This document shows positions 1-11,773 of a stretch of DNA of 64,000 nt, in pieces. Below the pieces are notes generated by a model. The model was not told where the DNA came from. It did no database searches and saw nothing but the letters and a program-made list of their open reading frames with translations. A program made the position numbers and the translations under genes. The first letter of the stretch is position 1. Each line of letters opens with the position of its first letter. The stretch spans positions 20,223,001-20,287,000 of the forward strand of contig JAYKKI010000027.1 of assembly GCA_039881145.1 (NCBI GenBank), read 5' to 3'. The DNA comes from Druceiella hillmani (lineage: Eukaryota > Arthropoda > Insecta > Lepidoptera > Hepialidae).

Positions 1-313
1 ACTTACACTTTTTTCTGGATTATTTGTTGAACGAAATGTCCTCCAGATTTCCCAGAACTCAGCTGCAAAGAATCGGACGGTTACAAAAGTTACTGTCGCA
101 TAACTTTAAGGATATTATTTCTAATATGCTTTTATTTAAAATTAACTTCAAAGAACTTATGAGGACACTCGTTGCCAACTTGGTTGTGCCCCCCTCCAGA
201 AAAAAATTTGTACCCGCCCTTTCCTGGGTATATTTAAAAGATCTATTCCTAAGTGGCTTTTGACATAGCAAAGTGATAGTTTTAATTGACTTAAGTAGAT
301 GAAAAATATTAAA
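1..313. other. Unassigned AT-rich sequence
   Basis: I see no recognisable gene or repeat here. A 79-codon open frame at 24-263 (+) overlaps other open frames on the opposite strand and has no familiar domain, so I do not call it a gene. Confidence 0.4.
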
Positions 314-360
314 ATATTTATGTTACCTTGGATTTTTAAAATCCAAGGTAACATAAATAT
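314..360. repeat. 47-bp perfect palindrome
   Basis: The two 23-bp arms are exact reverse complements around one central base at 337, with the inner core GGATTTTTAAAATCC. The right arm plus its flank reappears at about 463-494, after the 23-bp tandem array, so the palindrome half was itself copied locally. Confidence 0.9.
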
Positions 361-366
361 GTTACC

Positions 367-494
367 TAATCTAAAAATGAAAAATATGTTAATCTAAAAA
401 TGAAAAATATGTTAATCTAAAAATGAAAAATATGTTAATCTAAAAATGAAAAATATGTTAAGATTTTTAAAATCCAAGGTAACATAAATATGTT
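367..494. repeat. 23-bp tandem array followed by a copied palindrome arm
   Basis: A 23-bp unit beginning TAATCTAAAAATGAAAAAT is repeated about four times from 367 to 461 with almost no divergence. The array then runs into a second copy of the palindrome's right arm (about 463-494). The lack of divergence suggests recent expansion. Confidence 0.85.
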
Positions 495-534
495 AAAAAT
501 GAAATGTTAATGTTCTAAAGCTGGGATGATAATT

Positions 535-630
535 ACTAAAAAGCGCTAATGACTGAACAAATTATTATTTTTGGGCCTGTGTTTACACGCCCAAAAATAA
601 CCATTTATCCAGTCATTAGCGTTTTTTAGT
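535..630. mobile_element. 96-bp hairpin MITE-like element
   Basis: The terminal inverted repeats are 21 bp (535-555 and 610-630) with one mismatch; they contain GCTAATGACTG and its complement CAGTCATTAGC. A second stem inside is formed by ATTATTTTTGGGC and GCCCAAAAATAA. Nested stems with no coding sequence fit a very short foldback or MITE. No clear target-site duplication is visible and the superfamily is unknown. Confidence 0.75.
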
Positions 631-2514
631 TGAGTTTCTCTCCTGATATGTCTTTAATGATATGTTTGTTAAGAAAAATATTTGTTTTGTACACATCTAA
701 ATAGACAAAGGTGGTTTTCTATAGATTAGACGCGAATGATACGCGAATGTTTTAATTACCTCACTTCACAGAGAATAATGTTACGATGTTTGTATAATGA
801 TCAAATCATTTAAAACTGTCAAGTTCATATAGCGGAGAAAATATAAGTGACGGCCTGTACTTGATTGAAATACGTCAAGACAAAGATTTTAATCTTTATG
901 ATATGCCCAAAAAGGTATGTTTATTAAGAGTATGTATAGAGTTGAAGAATGTAAAAGTTAGAATTTATTACAGCCATGTTTTCGTCGAGAGAAATCCAGA
1001 AGGCATAGATGCATTAAGTCAATATTATTGCAGTTATTTGAGTGGGCGATGCATAGTAGGACGTTATGCACAGAGAATATCCGCAGCGTGGTACCTACTT
1101 AGGATTTGGTATATCCTTTCAGGGCTTTTGCAGCTATTTACTGGATGTATTTGTGGATGACGATGCGTAAAACAGAAAAGTTACAAATTTTAACCTATTT
1201 CTTACTCCATCTACTTATTTTTTCATTTCCTAATAACATACAATAAAAAATGATCTTACCAACGAACCATCACCATAATTTTTTTCTTACAGTAATTTGA
1301 AATGAACCGTCCTAAGAACTATTGTAGTATATCGAAACAGCTTTCTAATGACATACGTGTGGTTATTGCTTTTGTAGTCCGTCAGAACAACGATTTCACT
1401 TTTATCTTTAAGTTTAAGCTGTCTCTAAAAATGGTTTCATGTCTAAAATAATGTATGGTCCTGTGGTCTTCTTGTGAAATGTAGGCATTTTCCCTAGTGT
1501 TATATCATTTAACCTTTTTTGTAGCAACCCTATTATATCAAATACATATACTGCAGACTATGCTAGAACACAAGGCAAAAATCTGTTCACAAGCGAAAGA
1601 ATATTTAAAATCGATTGGATGATTTTTGAGACTATATTTTTGAGAGATATGGTCCTTTGAAGAAAGCTCTAAGCTTAGCCTGCTATACATGGATGTGAAG
1701 CCATCTAGGAAGGATGATGTCAATTTATGATATTATAGGGATAAACCATCCAGGAAGGACTATGCCCATTTATGATTATCCAGGGATTGTAGCATCAACT
1801 ATGCCAATTGTTCTTAGGTCCTTAAATATTTAAGCCGGCTTTCGAAAAAACAGGGTCTTACGCGTATAATTTGCATTAAACATTAATAAACTCACGAATT
1901 TTATTTCTTTATATATTAGTGTAGATAAATTAGTTATTAAGAAACATCGAAAAAAAAAGTTTAAAAAATCTTATAAAAGTGTTATTGAAGTGGAATTGAG
2001 AGGAATACCTACTATTTGGGAAAGACATATTAAATTCGGAATTTTATAAAGGCAGTACATCAGTGAGTTTCTTTGATAATAATAAAATTCTTTGAGGACT
2101 AGAAACGGGTTCCATAAATCAACTTTTGTCAGTTCTAAAGCGATTTTCTTAGTGTGGAGTGTCAAACATGTGTTTAACAATGTTACCGAAACGTTGTAGG
2201 TAGTATTGCATTATATTATAGTAATTATGCATATTAGTAGTAGAAGCAGTATTTTGCAAAATTTATTTATGTTCGGAAACGATATTGTACTGCAAAAGTT
2301 CCAACTAAGTACTCGTATTTTCATTATTTTATAATTTTCCGTGCACTTCTTGTGTCGTTATTTGAAGTCGGTTTAATAGTTTTGTAAGAAAGTTTTATTT
2401 CATTACTCTACGTAAACTGTCTTAGATATATTGTATTTAGCTGCAAGTTCTAAAAAGAACAAGGCAAAAGTGGACATATATCGTATCGTAATATTAAACG
2501 ATAATGCACTGACA
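631..2514. other. Unassigned sequence
   Basis: No family is recognised. A 99-codon open frame at 861-1160 (+) contains a stretch preceded by an acceptor-like TTATTACAG near 966-974, but the predicted protein resembles nothing I know. The stretch 1538-1850 has a pair of near-direct repeats around the words CATCTAGGAAGGA and CATCCAGGAAGGA. I find nothing else that I can support. Confidence 0.35.
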
Positions 2515-2571
2515 CCACATTGTTTAAAAAGTTTATGATTAACGAGATTATAAACTTTTTATACAATGTGG
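2515..2571. repeat. 57-bp hairpin
   Basis: The arms are 22 bp (2515-2536 and 2550-2571), contain CCACATTGTTT and its complement with one mismatch, and flank a 13-bp loop. This could be a tiny MITE or a solitary foldback. Confidence 0.8.
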
Positions 2572-2900
2572 CTTATAAAATTAGATTGCAATTTAATCGT
2601 TGTAATTTGAAAAATTTTCCCTAAACGAGAAAAATTAATTATATTTATTTTAGATTTATGAGAGTATGTTTTGTAAATGAAAAATTTGAGTATTAAATTT
2701 TAGTGCATAAGCAAGATAAAAAACGGGAAATTGTTTTTTTGAAATATAAATAATATTTTATATTCTTGTGCATTTTTTTCTGATCCAAGAGATGATTAAC
2801 GTCCGCCCATGTTCAGAAAAATATTCAATTGGATTTAGTCTTTTATATATTATTATAGTTACATGTAAAGTATCAATAAAATCAAATAAAAGTCTTATTT

Positions 2901-3222
2901 TCACAATCTAAACACTTTGCGGTCAAATAACGCAGAAGTAAACAAAACAAACGTAGTCGGCAAGTGATTCGAAACTGACGAGTCATCGGCTCCATTAAAT
3001 CGCGGCGGCGAGCTAACAAGCGGAAAATGTATACCGTTTCTCCACGAGTCACGAGTAAATTGATTCGCAAAGTCCATCTTCGCCGACGCTAATGAAACTC
3101 AAACACAATTCGACTAACTTAACTTTTCGCGCCACTGCATTTTACGACGCCGCTTAGGACCGAATGCGGACAAGTGCACTAGAATGCAATTACGGTGTGA
3201 AGTTAATGTTTCGCTTGGCAAA
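2901..3222 (+). repeat. Island I1, copy 1 (old, diverged)
   Basis: This is a relatively GC-rich island in AT-rich surroundings. It shares ordered words with copies at 13.7, 17.8, 25.3, 33.8, 39.8, 50.4, 55.2 and 60.2 kb: CTTTGCGGTCAA, a GACGCTAATGAAAC word, AACTTTTCGCGCCACTGCAT and AAGTGCACTAGAATGC. It is diverged from the later copies but collinear. There is no persistent reading frame. The word TTTTCGCGCC resembles an E2F-type site; that reading is inference. Confidence 0.7.
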
Positions 3223-6200
3223 CAAAGTTTTTGTCGGCAAATTTAATTAAATGGCTGAATTTTGTACAATTGAAGATACTAAACGGTGTGTTTATGTATA
3301 AATATTCCAGTTTATTGCTTTAAAATAGTAGGTTTATATAGCAATACGGTTAATTGTTGCTTAACTTTACTTGTGTGACATTTATCGATCTATTTTTAAT
3401 TTCATGCATAACCTTATCTTAGGAGCATTAGCAAGATACTTAAAAGGTTAACGGTTGAGCTAAAACTACTGAAAGTAGTTTAAAAATCAATATAGATATT
3501 GTCATTAAAGTATTATTAGTTTTTTCGATATGATTAGAATGCTTGTAAAGGACAACAAAGGCTGAAGTTTTTCAGCAATCAAATTGGTCATTAAGAAATA
3601 AATAAATTACTATGCATTGTTCTGCTACCTTGTAGCATCTCATCATTTAATGTGGAACAGATAGTGGCCATCCGCCACTCACAAACACGAGACAAAGTGA
3701 AATTGTGAAATGTGTGTTTAGGGGTTGAAAGTGGTTTTTTGTGTTGTTTTGGCTAAACTTAACTAACCTCCTAGCGAAAAATTCTCTTCACAAAAGTTGT
3801 AGATAATAAAAAAATCTAAAACTTTCATTTAAGGTATTTTTCAACATAACCTCAAATTTTTAGAGAAGACGTAAGTGATTCGGAAGATATTAATTAGATT
3901 TAGCAATATGGGAAATATAACATCGTGTATTGAGGTTTATAGTTCTTATATTGCCTTACAAATTTCATGTTTTTTGGTTCAAGCAACAAAAAGATATAGC
4001 CTTTTAGAAGGTATTTTTTTATTTTTATCACACTTTTGCTTATTGATCATCAAGACCTAGACTTCCAGAACACCTACAATCTTGAAAATCGGTTTAATGG
4101 GAGATCTTATAGTATAAATAAAAGCAAAATCCTAAACTTAATGATTTCTGATTGTAATTATAAATAATATTATTTTGAAATACGCGCCTGTCAAAATTAT
4201 AGTAGGCAATACACCCATGTTCTGAAAAAACAAACATTTTGTAAATAGTTTAACAGAAATAGTATAGCCATTAAATCTTTACAAATATTTAAATGTGTAT
4301 AAAAATCTCTTATTATGAGTTCTACTCGTGTTTCACAGAGTTTATTGTTTTTTTAACGGAATATGCTTTTAGGACTTATGTGCTCATTCTAACACAAAAA
4401 AAATCAGATTCAAACTCTAGTGATTCCCCTTAGTCGTAACGAAGGGGAATTACTAGGGTTGCACTCAAGTATAATTTAGTAATGCATTAGCTTGCCTATT
4501 TGATAATAGACTTATAAACATTTAAACACAATAGGAATATTGAGTATATTGAAAAATAACATTAAAATCGTAGCAAATTTATTGTGTAACCACTAAACAT
4601 TTTTTTATGATTTATAAACTACAATGTTTTAATAATTTAACACAAGTATAAAATTCAGTTTAAGATAATTTTTTTGTGATTTGACAATGTCATACACAAT
4701 GTGTTATAGCTGTAAAATGCCTGATGTCACATTGCTATAAACAAACAATGTTGCAATTCTGAGTTATTCGTGCCAATTCAGAAACCGTCATTTTTACCAC
4801 CAACTATAGATTTATATTTTAGATATATTAAACCGACCTATATTTGAGCAAAATTCTTTTGTTTTGAGAATAGATTCTACTAAACAGTGAAATAAATTAC
4901 ATTTCGGTATTTAGATCAAAGTGCTTTTCATAAAAATATTTTTTTTTTAGCTAAAACTCAGCTGGTATTTCACCTGGCTAGTTGTAACTATCGTTTACAC
5001 TAGATATTTGAAAATCTACTAAATCTATGGCTATGAAAAAAATATATGTTTTTCTTGACAAGATTTTTAAAGTCTTGGTTGTTTCCAAAACACAACTGAA
5101 ATATTTTTTATATCTGAAAAAAAACGAAAAACATCTCGTAACATAAATCTTAAACCAAATTAACTCCGTTATTTGTAACACTATGAATAAAATTAAAAAG
5201 ACTAACTATTCACGTGTTATTTAAAATCTTAGTTTTTTTTTCAATAAAGTAAGTAGGATTCCGATAAAAAAAATAAAACATCTCTACAATATAAGGACGC
5301 ATTTTGGCGATGTCTATTGCTTCTCTTTTACTCGCATGCAAACCGACAGTGTGCAGAACAGGTACGGTACAGAATAGACACGACGCATACTAAACCATAT
5401 AAAAAAAGTCGCACTTTTTCATACCTTCCCAAACGCTGTCAAAGTGACTCCCCTCTCCTTGCCTCACCTCTCCTGACCAAAGACTTGTGTAATTATTATT
5501 AATCCCCATAGGCGACCTATCAAAGAAAAATTAATTTTTATTCTTATGAATTTATTTATTAAACCATTATAACAAAAATATTTCAATCAAAAGACAAATG
5601 TCAAAATAACATTACTAGACAATACAAGTTATTAAAATACAATAACTATAAAGACACAATTCAAGAAAATTTAAATAAATTCGAAAATGTGGTTGTTAAT
5701 GGCATCGGGGTTCTGCAAGTAGCTATTTGGCATCACTAGGTGGTAACTGCATATAGAGTATGGCCAACTCTTACATCTGAAAACAAACAAAAAATACACA
5801 AATACAAATATAATTACAGAAATATTTAGTAACCTATTAATGGAAGATATATATTTTCAAACTTTTGTTAAAACTGCATACTTGGTCAGCAACACATGAT
5901 TATATGTTTTCTTGACAAATGAAAGCCACTATTTTTTCTAGGAGGGACCGACAGAACCAAAGAGATCAATTTGTTCATAATCACTCTATAAAATTTACAT
6001 TATATTTAAAGAAATCACGTATCCTATCATGTCCCTAACAATTTTTTCATCAATCTTTAAACTTCACTTGAATAATTTTTTTCCGGAGAACCCCTTGCTA
6101 CGCCAATGTATATAAAATAAAAAACTCTATATCTAAATTGATAATTATTTCATCATAACATAGTTCAAGTACAATGTGACATATGTTATTGTACCTTTAA

Positions 6201-6332
6201 TTTCATCACACAAGAACTATATATCTTTGTAAGTTTACTAAAAATTACGTTAAAATTGAATTGAATTATTACTATTGTTGTAACAAGTTAAAGGACAAGT
6301 GATTAACAACCTTTTTTAGTTAAAACTATATA
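3223..6332. other. Unassigned AT-rich sequence
   Basis: I recognise no gene or repeat family apart from the hairpin at 4417-4456. The piece 5285-5510 is somewhat less AT-rich, with pyrimidine-rich CCCCTCTCC-type words, and could be a decayed element or a regulatory region. Nothing decides between these. Confidence 0.35.
4417..4456. repeat. Imperfect hairpin
   Basis: CTAGTGATTCCCCTT at 4417-4431 pairs with AAGGGGAATTACTAG at 4442-4456, with one mismatch and a 10-base loop. It is short and of unknown origin. Confidence 0.7.
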
Positions 6333-6556
6333 CGCAATTAAATGAAACTACGTGATGTAGTATTATTTCTACTATCTTTAATTTCTTTACCACGACCTAG
6401 GTTTCGTTGTATTACAACATCTTCAGGTGGGATATTAGCAAAGATCTTTGCTAATATCCCACCTGAAGATGTTGTAATACAACGAAACCTAGGTCGTGGT
6501 AAAGAAATTAAAGATAGTAGAAATAATACTACATCACGTAGTTTCATTTAATTGCG
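6333..6556. repeat. Perfect 224-bp palindrome with zero spacer
   Basis: Both 112-bp arms are exact reverse complements meeting at the AGATCT at 6442-6447. Each arm carries ACGTGATGTAGTATTATT, CCACGACCTAGG and ACATCTTCAGGTGGGA. Single, non-palindromic pieces of the same family occur at about 9105-9195, 17513-17625 and 52557-52640. The right flank (about 6557-6590) matches the family's continuation, AATGAATTTCTACAAAATT, while the left flank does not. The palindrome therefore looks like an inverted duplication of one element end. The mirror-image open frames of 69 codons on both strands are a by-product of the symmetry. Confidence 0.95.
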
Positions 6557-6590
6557 AATAATGAATTTCTACAAAATTAACGCCAAATAT

Positions 6591-7454
6591 ATTCAATATT
6601 TAAAACTATATAGTTTATTGTAACACTAATAGTTTTATTACAAATTTTAAAATAGCCATAACTGAGAGCTCTCTTTCATCCCTATGGCTGTGAGTTGGTT
6701 GGATGTGGCTCTACATTAATAAAGTAGAGTTTGAAGAACCTAGAAGATTAAAAATTGTATTTCAGACGACAGATATTAAGATCTAAAAAGAGTATTTTTA
6801 AAAGGGCTGAAATTAAAAACAAATATTGTAATTTTTTTATTTTCTTTTCCAACGATTTACTTTCTTTAAAGTCTATTTTAATTTCATAAAGATGAAAAAT
6901 TTAAGTTTTAAAGAAAAAGCGAGTTGATTTTATAAATATCTGTCAAAAATACAGTTTTATTTTGTTAAAGTAAAAATACGATTTCTTTCAACTGTGTCCA
7001 TTTTTTAGAGAAGAAAGCCAGTGTAGAATGTTTATAATGAAGTTTCGAGATATTCAGTTAAATTTTTAATATTCAGTAAAAACTGGAACTTTTATTAGTA
7101 AAGCAATATTGTTTCTTCACAGTTATAAGTTTCAAAAAATCAAGAGTAACTTTAAAATTTAGACTGAAAAGGAAATTTAATTATTTGAAATATATTGATT
7201 TCAGGCATTAAGGTGTATACTTAAATTTACATTTAGCTGTCTTAACGGCCTCATCAATCATGATAGTTGATCCTGGAAATTAAATTGTGTGGAAGAATAA
7301 AAGGTTTTGTAAACCGAAACTCCAAGAAAATTTACGTTATCTAGAAGGAACGCAGTTCAGAGAAAAATAAGGAGAAACAATGAAACATAAAGAAAAAATG
7401 TTATTAAGAAAGGATGCAAATTAAGAATGGATTTAGAAAGAAGGCAAAATAAGG
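6591..7454. other. Unassigned AT-rich sequence
   Basis: No feature recognised. Confidence 0.3.
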
Positions 7455-7890
7455 ATGGATTAAGGGTGGGCTGGTATTAAAGATTGGGTAGGATTGGACT
7501 TTTTCAGATAATCGTCCGACGACATTAATGCTGATGGATTCCTGGTGTCAGGATCCATTTGATTCCAAAGTTTTGCAGTTGGAACAGAGAAGAACTTTTC
7601 ATAGAAGATAGTCGTGTATTTGGGAAAAGGATATTAGGGTTGGTTTTCATCATTTGCAAAGAAATGATGAAATTTACTTCGGAGGAGGATTGGACCATTT
7701 GTTTTTTTTCTTCAGAAAGTAGTAAAGGATCACAGACTCATATTCATAGATCACAGATCACAGACTTCCATTCATTACACATATCACAGACTTCCATTCA
7801 TTTAATTTACACTTTGTGTTAAAAAATGTGGTCATATTTTTGAAGACCAAGATTTAAAGCATACAGGATTTACAGCATGTAGGAGATAGA
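7455..7890 (-). pseudogene. Non-LTR retrotransposon fragment, C-terminal part of ORF2
   Basis: On the minus strand the region about 7822-7855 reads LGLQKYDHIF, and about 7500-7625 reads FFSVPTAKLWNQMDPDTRN followed by a K/S-rich tail. These match the segment after the reverse-transcriptase core in many LINEs, where a 'kyDHis' block is followed by a 'sF.v..aklWN.lp..iR' block near the C-terminus. The two blocks are separated by frame changes and by a short internal tandem duplication of ATCACAGACTTCCATTCATT (about 7757-7806). No catalytic RT residues remain. It is the same family as the better preserved fragment at 9680-10262. It is dead, 5'-truncated sequence. Confidence 0.7.
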
Positions 7891-9088
7891 AATACTAAAA
7901 TTTTCTGTGAAGTATTTAAAAAACCGGGGGAACAAATGTCCCTTTCCAGCACTTTTTTGACAAATTGCATTCAGTAGAAAGGTGTGATTCCTTAAATAGG
8001 CGAATTATGGCCAGCCAATAAATTTCGCACCAATATACTTTTATTCGCAGTTTAATAACTTGAAACAATTTGACAAATATAAAAACATGTCATACTACTG
8101 TGGTAGGTATGAGTATGTTGATTGCCTCTAGCGGAAAGCTCTTAATTCCCGACTAATCTTGACTTCAAAGCCTTTAATTTAAATTAATTATGCACGAGTT
8201 CATAAGCATATTATTGTAAACGTAAAGGTTTGGTTCAAACAAAGGCTGCATATGATGAGGAATCGGAACTAAGGCTTTGTTCATTATGAAAGAATATCTG
8301 ATATTCTGCAGCGATGGTTTTCATAAGGTTTTAGCAATGAACATTTGGAAATTAATTATATAAAGTCGGTTTTGAATTAACACGCAATTGAAGAAAAATG
8401 TAAGGGCTAGTAAATATTATTTAGAAGTCCAGTTTAATATTTAATAATATAAAATAATCGTTTTCCCTTAAATATTGACTGAATGCTAAATGGTATTTTA
8501 AGAAGCCACATACTAAAAAAATTATAATACTAGAAAGTTGATTCCAGCATTTCCGAGTACATTTTCGATTCATATACCTAAAATTGTACTCAATATTTTG
8601 AACGGTCTAAATAATAAACATATCAGAGAAGTTGGTTAAATTATTCTAGTTTGCCCAGGGTCTAGAAGAAGTCTAGATTTTATTCTGCAAACATATTCAG
8701 TCAATTTTTCATGTATGGAGTTATATTCTACGAAAGATATTTAGGTAAAATGCCAGATAAATTGGCGTTTTATAATGTATCGTATAATTATTAGAACTGC
8801 GTATGAAATATTGTTAAAAATATTACGTCCATAACTATTTTTTTCATAGTAAAGTTTCGTGAAGCAGACATTGACCTAATTAGGGAGAAAATAGATTTTT
8901 ACAATTAGTATATTCATTTGAACCATAACTGAAGGGGTACAATAGCGAAACACCTCTTATTTTTTCTAAAACGGGTTATTGTAACGACAATATAGTAAAT
9001 TTAAAAATAAAACTCTTTGTTTTATCATCCAAAGACAAATATATTGGTTTAAAAATCAAGTAACAAATAGTATTTAATTATTTATTAA
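7891..9088. other. Mostly unassigned; includes island J copy 1
   Basis: Apart from the island at 8125-8290 (listed separately) nothing is recognised. Confidence 0.3.
8125..8290 (+). repeat. Island J, copy 1
   Basis: This stretch aligns by eye with 20530-20700: AATCTTGAC, CAAAGCCT, TTTAAATTAAT and GCACGAGTT occur in the same order and spacing, followed by a TTCAAACAA word. The flanks do not obviously align. It is not coding in any shared frame. It could be an old repeat or a duplicated non-coding element. Confidence 0.5.
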
Positions 9089-9104
9089 CAAGTAAATTAA
9101 ACTA

Positions 9105-9195
9105 CGTGATGTAGTATTATATCTAATTTATTTAAATTCTTAATAATGACCTAGGTTTCGTTGTATGACAACATCTTCAGGTGGGCAGTCTGAAG
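9105..9195 (+). repeat. Single-arm fragment of the 6.3-kb palindrome family
   Basis: It contains AACTACGTGATGTAGTATTA, then GACCTAGGTTTCGTTGTATG and ACATCTTCAGGTGGG, collinear with the left arm of 6333-6556 but interrupted by diverged AT-rich sequence and not palindromic. Confidence 0.75.
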
Positions 9196-9613
9196 AGATT
9201 TTGCACATTAGCCTTATCAAAAGAATAATGGATAGAGAGTATATGTTGTGGAAGATTGTTCTTCATCTAACCAATCATTAACAAGATGTTTCGTCATATT
9301 CAAATAACTTTACGATTCATATATTTGCATCCAATTCCGCTAATATATTTGACAATATTTAATGGTATATATTTGGCAATAATTTTTAAATTTCTTATTA
9401 TTATAATTAAGTTACTAATTACGCGATTTATTTATTTGTCACCTTTTATGCATAGTACAAATGGCGGACTTATTTCTACATGAGCAATCTCTTCCAGTCA
9501 ACCGTAACATTTGGTGTTGGAACTTAGTCAGTAGACTGTAAGAGATTTTACAACGAAAATTCTTTATAGTACATTAGACAAAAGAAATACAAAAGTATAA
9601 GTAAAACAAATTA

Positions 9614-9649
9614 TTGAAATGATTTGGTTGCCATTCTAAATCATTTCAA
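9614..9649. repeat. Short hairpin
   Basis: TTGAAATGATTT (9614-9625) pairs exactly with AAATCATTTCAA (9638-9649) around a 12-base loop. It lies just beside the 3' side of a LINE fragment. It is too distant from any gene to call a terminator. Confidence 0.6.
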
Positions 9650-9679
9650 CAGGAAAGGACAAGGGCACAAAGGAAAAGG

Positions 9680-10262
9680 TTTCAGGAGAGGTGGGACTTT
9701 TTCACTCAATCTCTGAAAATATTTAGAGACGTGATTTTCCTGATGTCAGGATACAGGTGATTCCAATTTTTTGCTGCTTGTTTAGGAATAAGTAGTATGA
9801 GTCAACTTTCAGATCGTAGCCCAAGGTCGTGAGCAGAAAAATATTTAAATTTGCCAGTAAGGTAATTTGGGTTCTGAGAATTGTTTAATATATTAAAAAC
9901 AAGTGTAAGTAGTGGCGTCAATCACGGATCTTCAGCCATTTGACAAGTGACCTGTATACAGAAATATGATCATATTTTTTAATGCCGAAGATATACCGGA
10001 TGCATAAATTTTGAAGAGGTTCCAACTTGCACAAATATTCTTCATTAAGATCAGGATAGCACACGTCTCCATAATCAATTAGTGGTAACAGGAGTGTTTG
10101 ACAAAGGTAGATTTTCATTTTAGTCGGTAGAAAATTTTGAAGACGTTTCAAAGAGTATATCATGTTGAAAATACGAGGACTAGCATCATTTACTTGAGGG
10201 CGCCAACTAAGATTTTGATCGATCAATAGGCCCAGGTTTTTAACAGTTGACGTATATGGTAT
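9680..10262 (-). pseudogene. Non-LTR retrotransposon fragment, thumb and C-terminal part of ORF2
   Basis: Reading from about 10262 down, the minus strand encodes KNLGLLIDQNLSW, then SLKRLQNFLPTKMKIYL, LPLIDYGDVCYPDL, LEPLQNLCIRYIFGIKKYD and a WLKIRD block. A stop follows, and then in another frame PNYLTGKFKYFSAHDLGLRS, AKNWNHLYPDIRK and a final FRD near 9700. This is the classic order downstream of the catalytic YADD motif in LINE reverse transcriptases ('LGv.iD..lsW', 'LPl.dYgd.vy', 'LQn.ciRyifg', 'LR', 'WN.lp'). The catalytic RT core and endonuclease are absent, and there is at least one frameshift and internal stops. It is a 5'-truncated dead insertion; clade assignment needs a search. Confidence 0.88.
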
Positions 10263-10744
10263 TATTGTACTGTTCAGTAATAATTTCGGTAAACTTTAGA
10301 AATCAGTCTTAGTTAGCTACTACGTCAAACTTCAATTATATTTTCAAGTCATAAGTATTTTTTTTAATTCAATGAATGTTTTTCGAAAGTATTACACAGT
10401 TTATATAAATATTCTTCGAACATATAATTAGGTAACTCTTTACATCATTTTGTTAGTTAGTTCATTGTGTTAAGATAGATTCTGCCATTAAAGACATAAC
10501 TATCTTCTGATAGTAAGAATGTATAGCGTGGTCTTAATTTTCTCTAATGTTAAATCAGAAGCAGAGAAGCCCTCACAAAAAAGACCCATTGTCTTATTTA
10601 CCCAGACTCAGTGTCTTATTACCCAGTAACCCAGTGTTTTATTTATATTAGGATATATTTTCTTTATGTTAGGGCACATATTAAAGAGCAGACACAGAGA
10701 AAACTGTTTTGATAGTAAATATGGTGGTAAAGTTAACTTAAATT
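10263..10744. other. Unassigned sequence
   Basis: No recognised element. There is a short stretch of locally repeated CCCAGT/GTCTTATT words around 10585-10645. Confidence 0.3.
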
Positions 10745-10812
10745 GGGTTAGGTTATGTAAGGTTAGGTTAATATACATTATATTAGATCAGATTAGGTTA
10801 GGTTAGGTGAGG
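10745..10812 (+). repeat. Degenerate TTAGG-type (insect telomere-like) repeat
   Basis: GGGTTAGGTTATG, AAGGTTAGGTTAA and ATTAGGTTAGGTTAGGTGAGG are runs of the arthropod telomeric unit TTAGG interrupted by AT-rich bases. Interstitial degenerate runs of this kind are common in insect genomes and need not mean a chromosome end. Confidence 0.7.
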
Positions 10813-10967
10813 AACAGTATATACATTTTCCAGCTATTTACATTTTCTTTTTATCGTGAAACACATCATGCAAACTTGGTTACAAGCGCATTGTCAGAAG
10901 AATGTTGCCAATTTGAAAGAATAACAATGAAATATATTAATTAATCATCTCCGCTCTACAGCATCTA

Positions 10968-11247
10968 TCCTGGAATTACCCTATGTACCAAAATTAAAAT
11001 AGATGTATCCTAGAATTACCCTATGTATCAAAATTAAAATAGATGTATCCTGGAATTACCCTATGTACCAAAATTAAAATAGATGTATCCTGGAATTACC
11101 CTATGTACCAAAATTAAAATAGATGTATCCTGGAATTACCCTATGTACCAAAATTAAAATAGATGTATCCTGGAATTACCCTATGTACCAAAATTAAAAT
11201 AGATGTATCCTGGAATTACCCTATCTACCAAAATTAAAATAGATGTA
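10968..11247. repeat. 40-bp minisatellite, seven units
   Basis: Seven head-to-tail 40-bp units start at 10968, 11008, 11048, 11088, 11128, 11168 and 11208. Each begins TCCTGGAATTACCCTATGTA and ends in ATAGATGTA. Differences are single bases (unit 2 TCCTAG and TATCAA; last unit CTATCTACC). The near-identity suggests recent expansion and likely copy-number polymorphism. Confidence 0.95.
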
Positions 11248-11773
11248 TTTTATTGAAACGTAATGATCTGTACATACATTTGTACACGATATATATATTT
11301 TTGATATATACTTAAATACGTACTAATTTACTCGTCAAACAATAATTGACATCAATGGACGTGGTGGTAATTTAATTAATATTTTTTTGTATCGACCGCT
11401 TAAGTGACATTAACACCTAGAGACGACAAAACTTTGTTCTTCTACTATGGAAAAATGCTCATTCTTCTCGATTACGTTTTTGGAGATCCATTTGATGGTA
11501 CTCCATTCAAGAGGTGTCTAAAAAAATTGTTCTCCATTTACATAAAATGTATTACTGGTAAAACTTTTGTTATTGGTTTATTGAGATCTCCATATGAAGC
11601 ATATGCTTGAAATTTCGTGCATATAGGTGTAAAATCGTATAAAGTGTGACTTATAATTTAATAAGTAGACCGAAAATGGGAGATGAAATTCGAAAGGTCG
11701 AAATTAAAGAAAAAAATAAAACTTGTTAAATACCAGTAGAACTGGCAACAGGAGCGTGTCATACGCCCTTAAG

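Noticed and set aside
361..470. CRISPR-like array
   Set aside because: The 23-bp units are contiguous with no unique spacers; this is a plain tandem repeat.
861..1160. 99-codon open frame as a host exon
   Set aside because: An acceptor-like TTATTACAG lies inside it, but there is no recognisable domain, donor or paralogue to support coding.
6338..6551. Identical 69-codon open frames on both strands
   Set aside because: They are the same sequence read from either side of a perfect palindrome; there is no independent evidence of coding.
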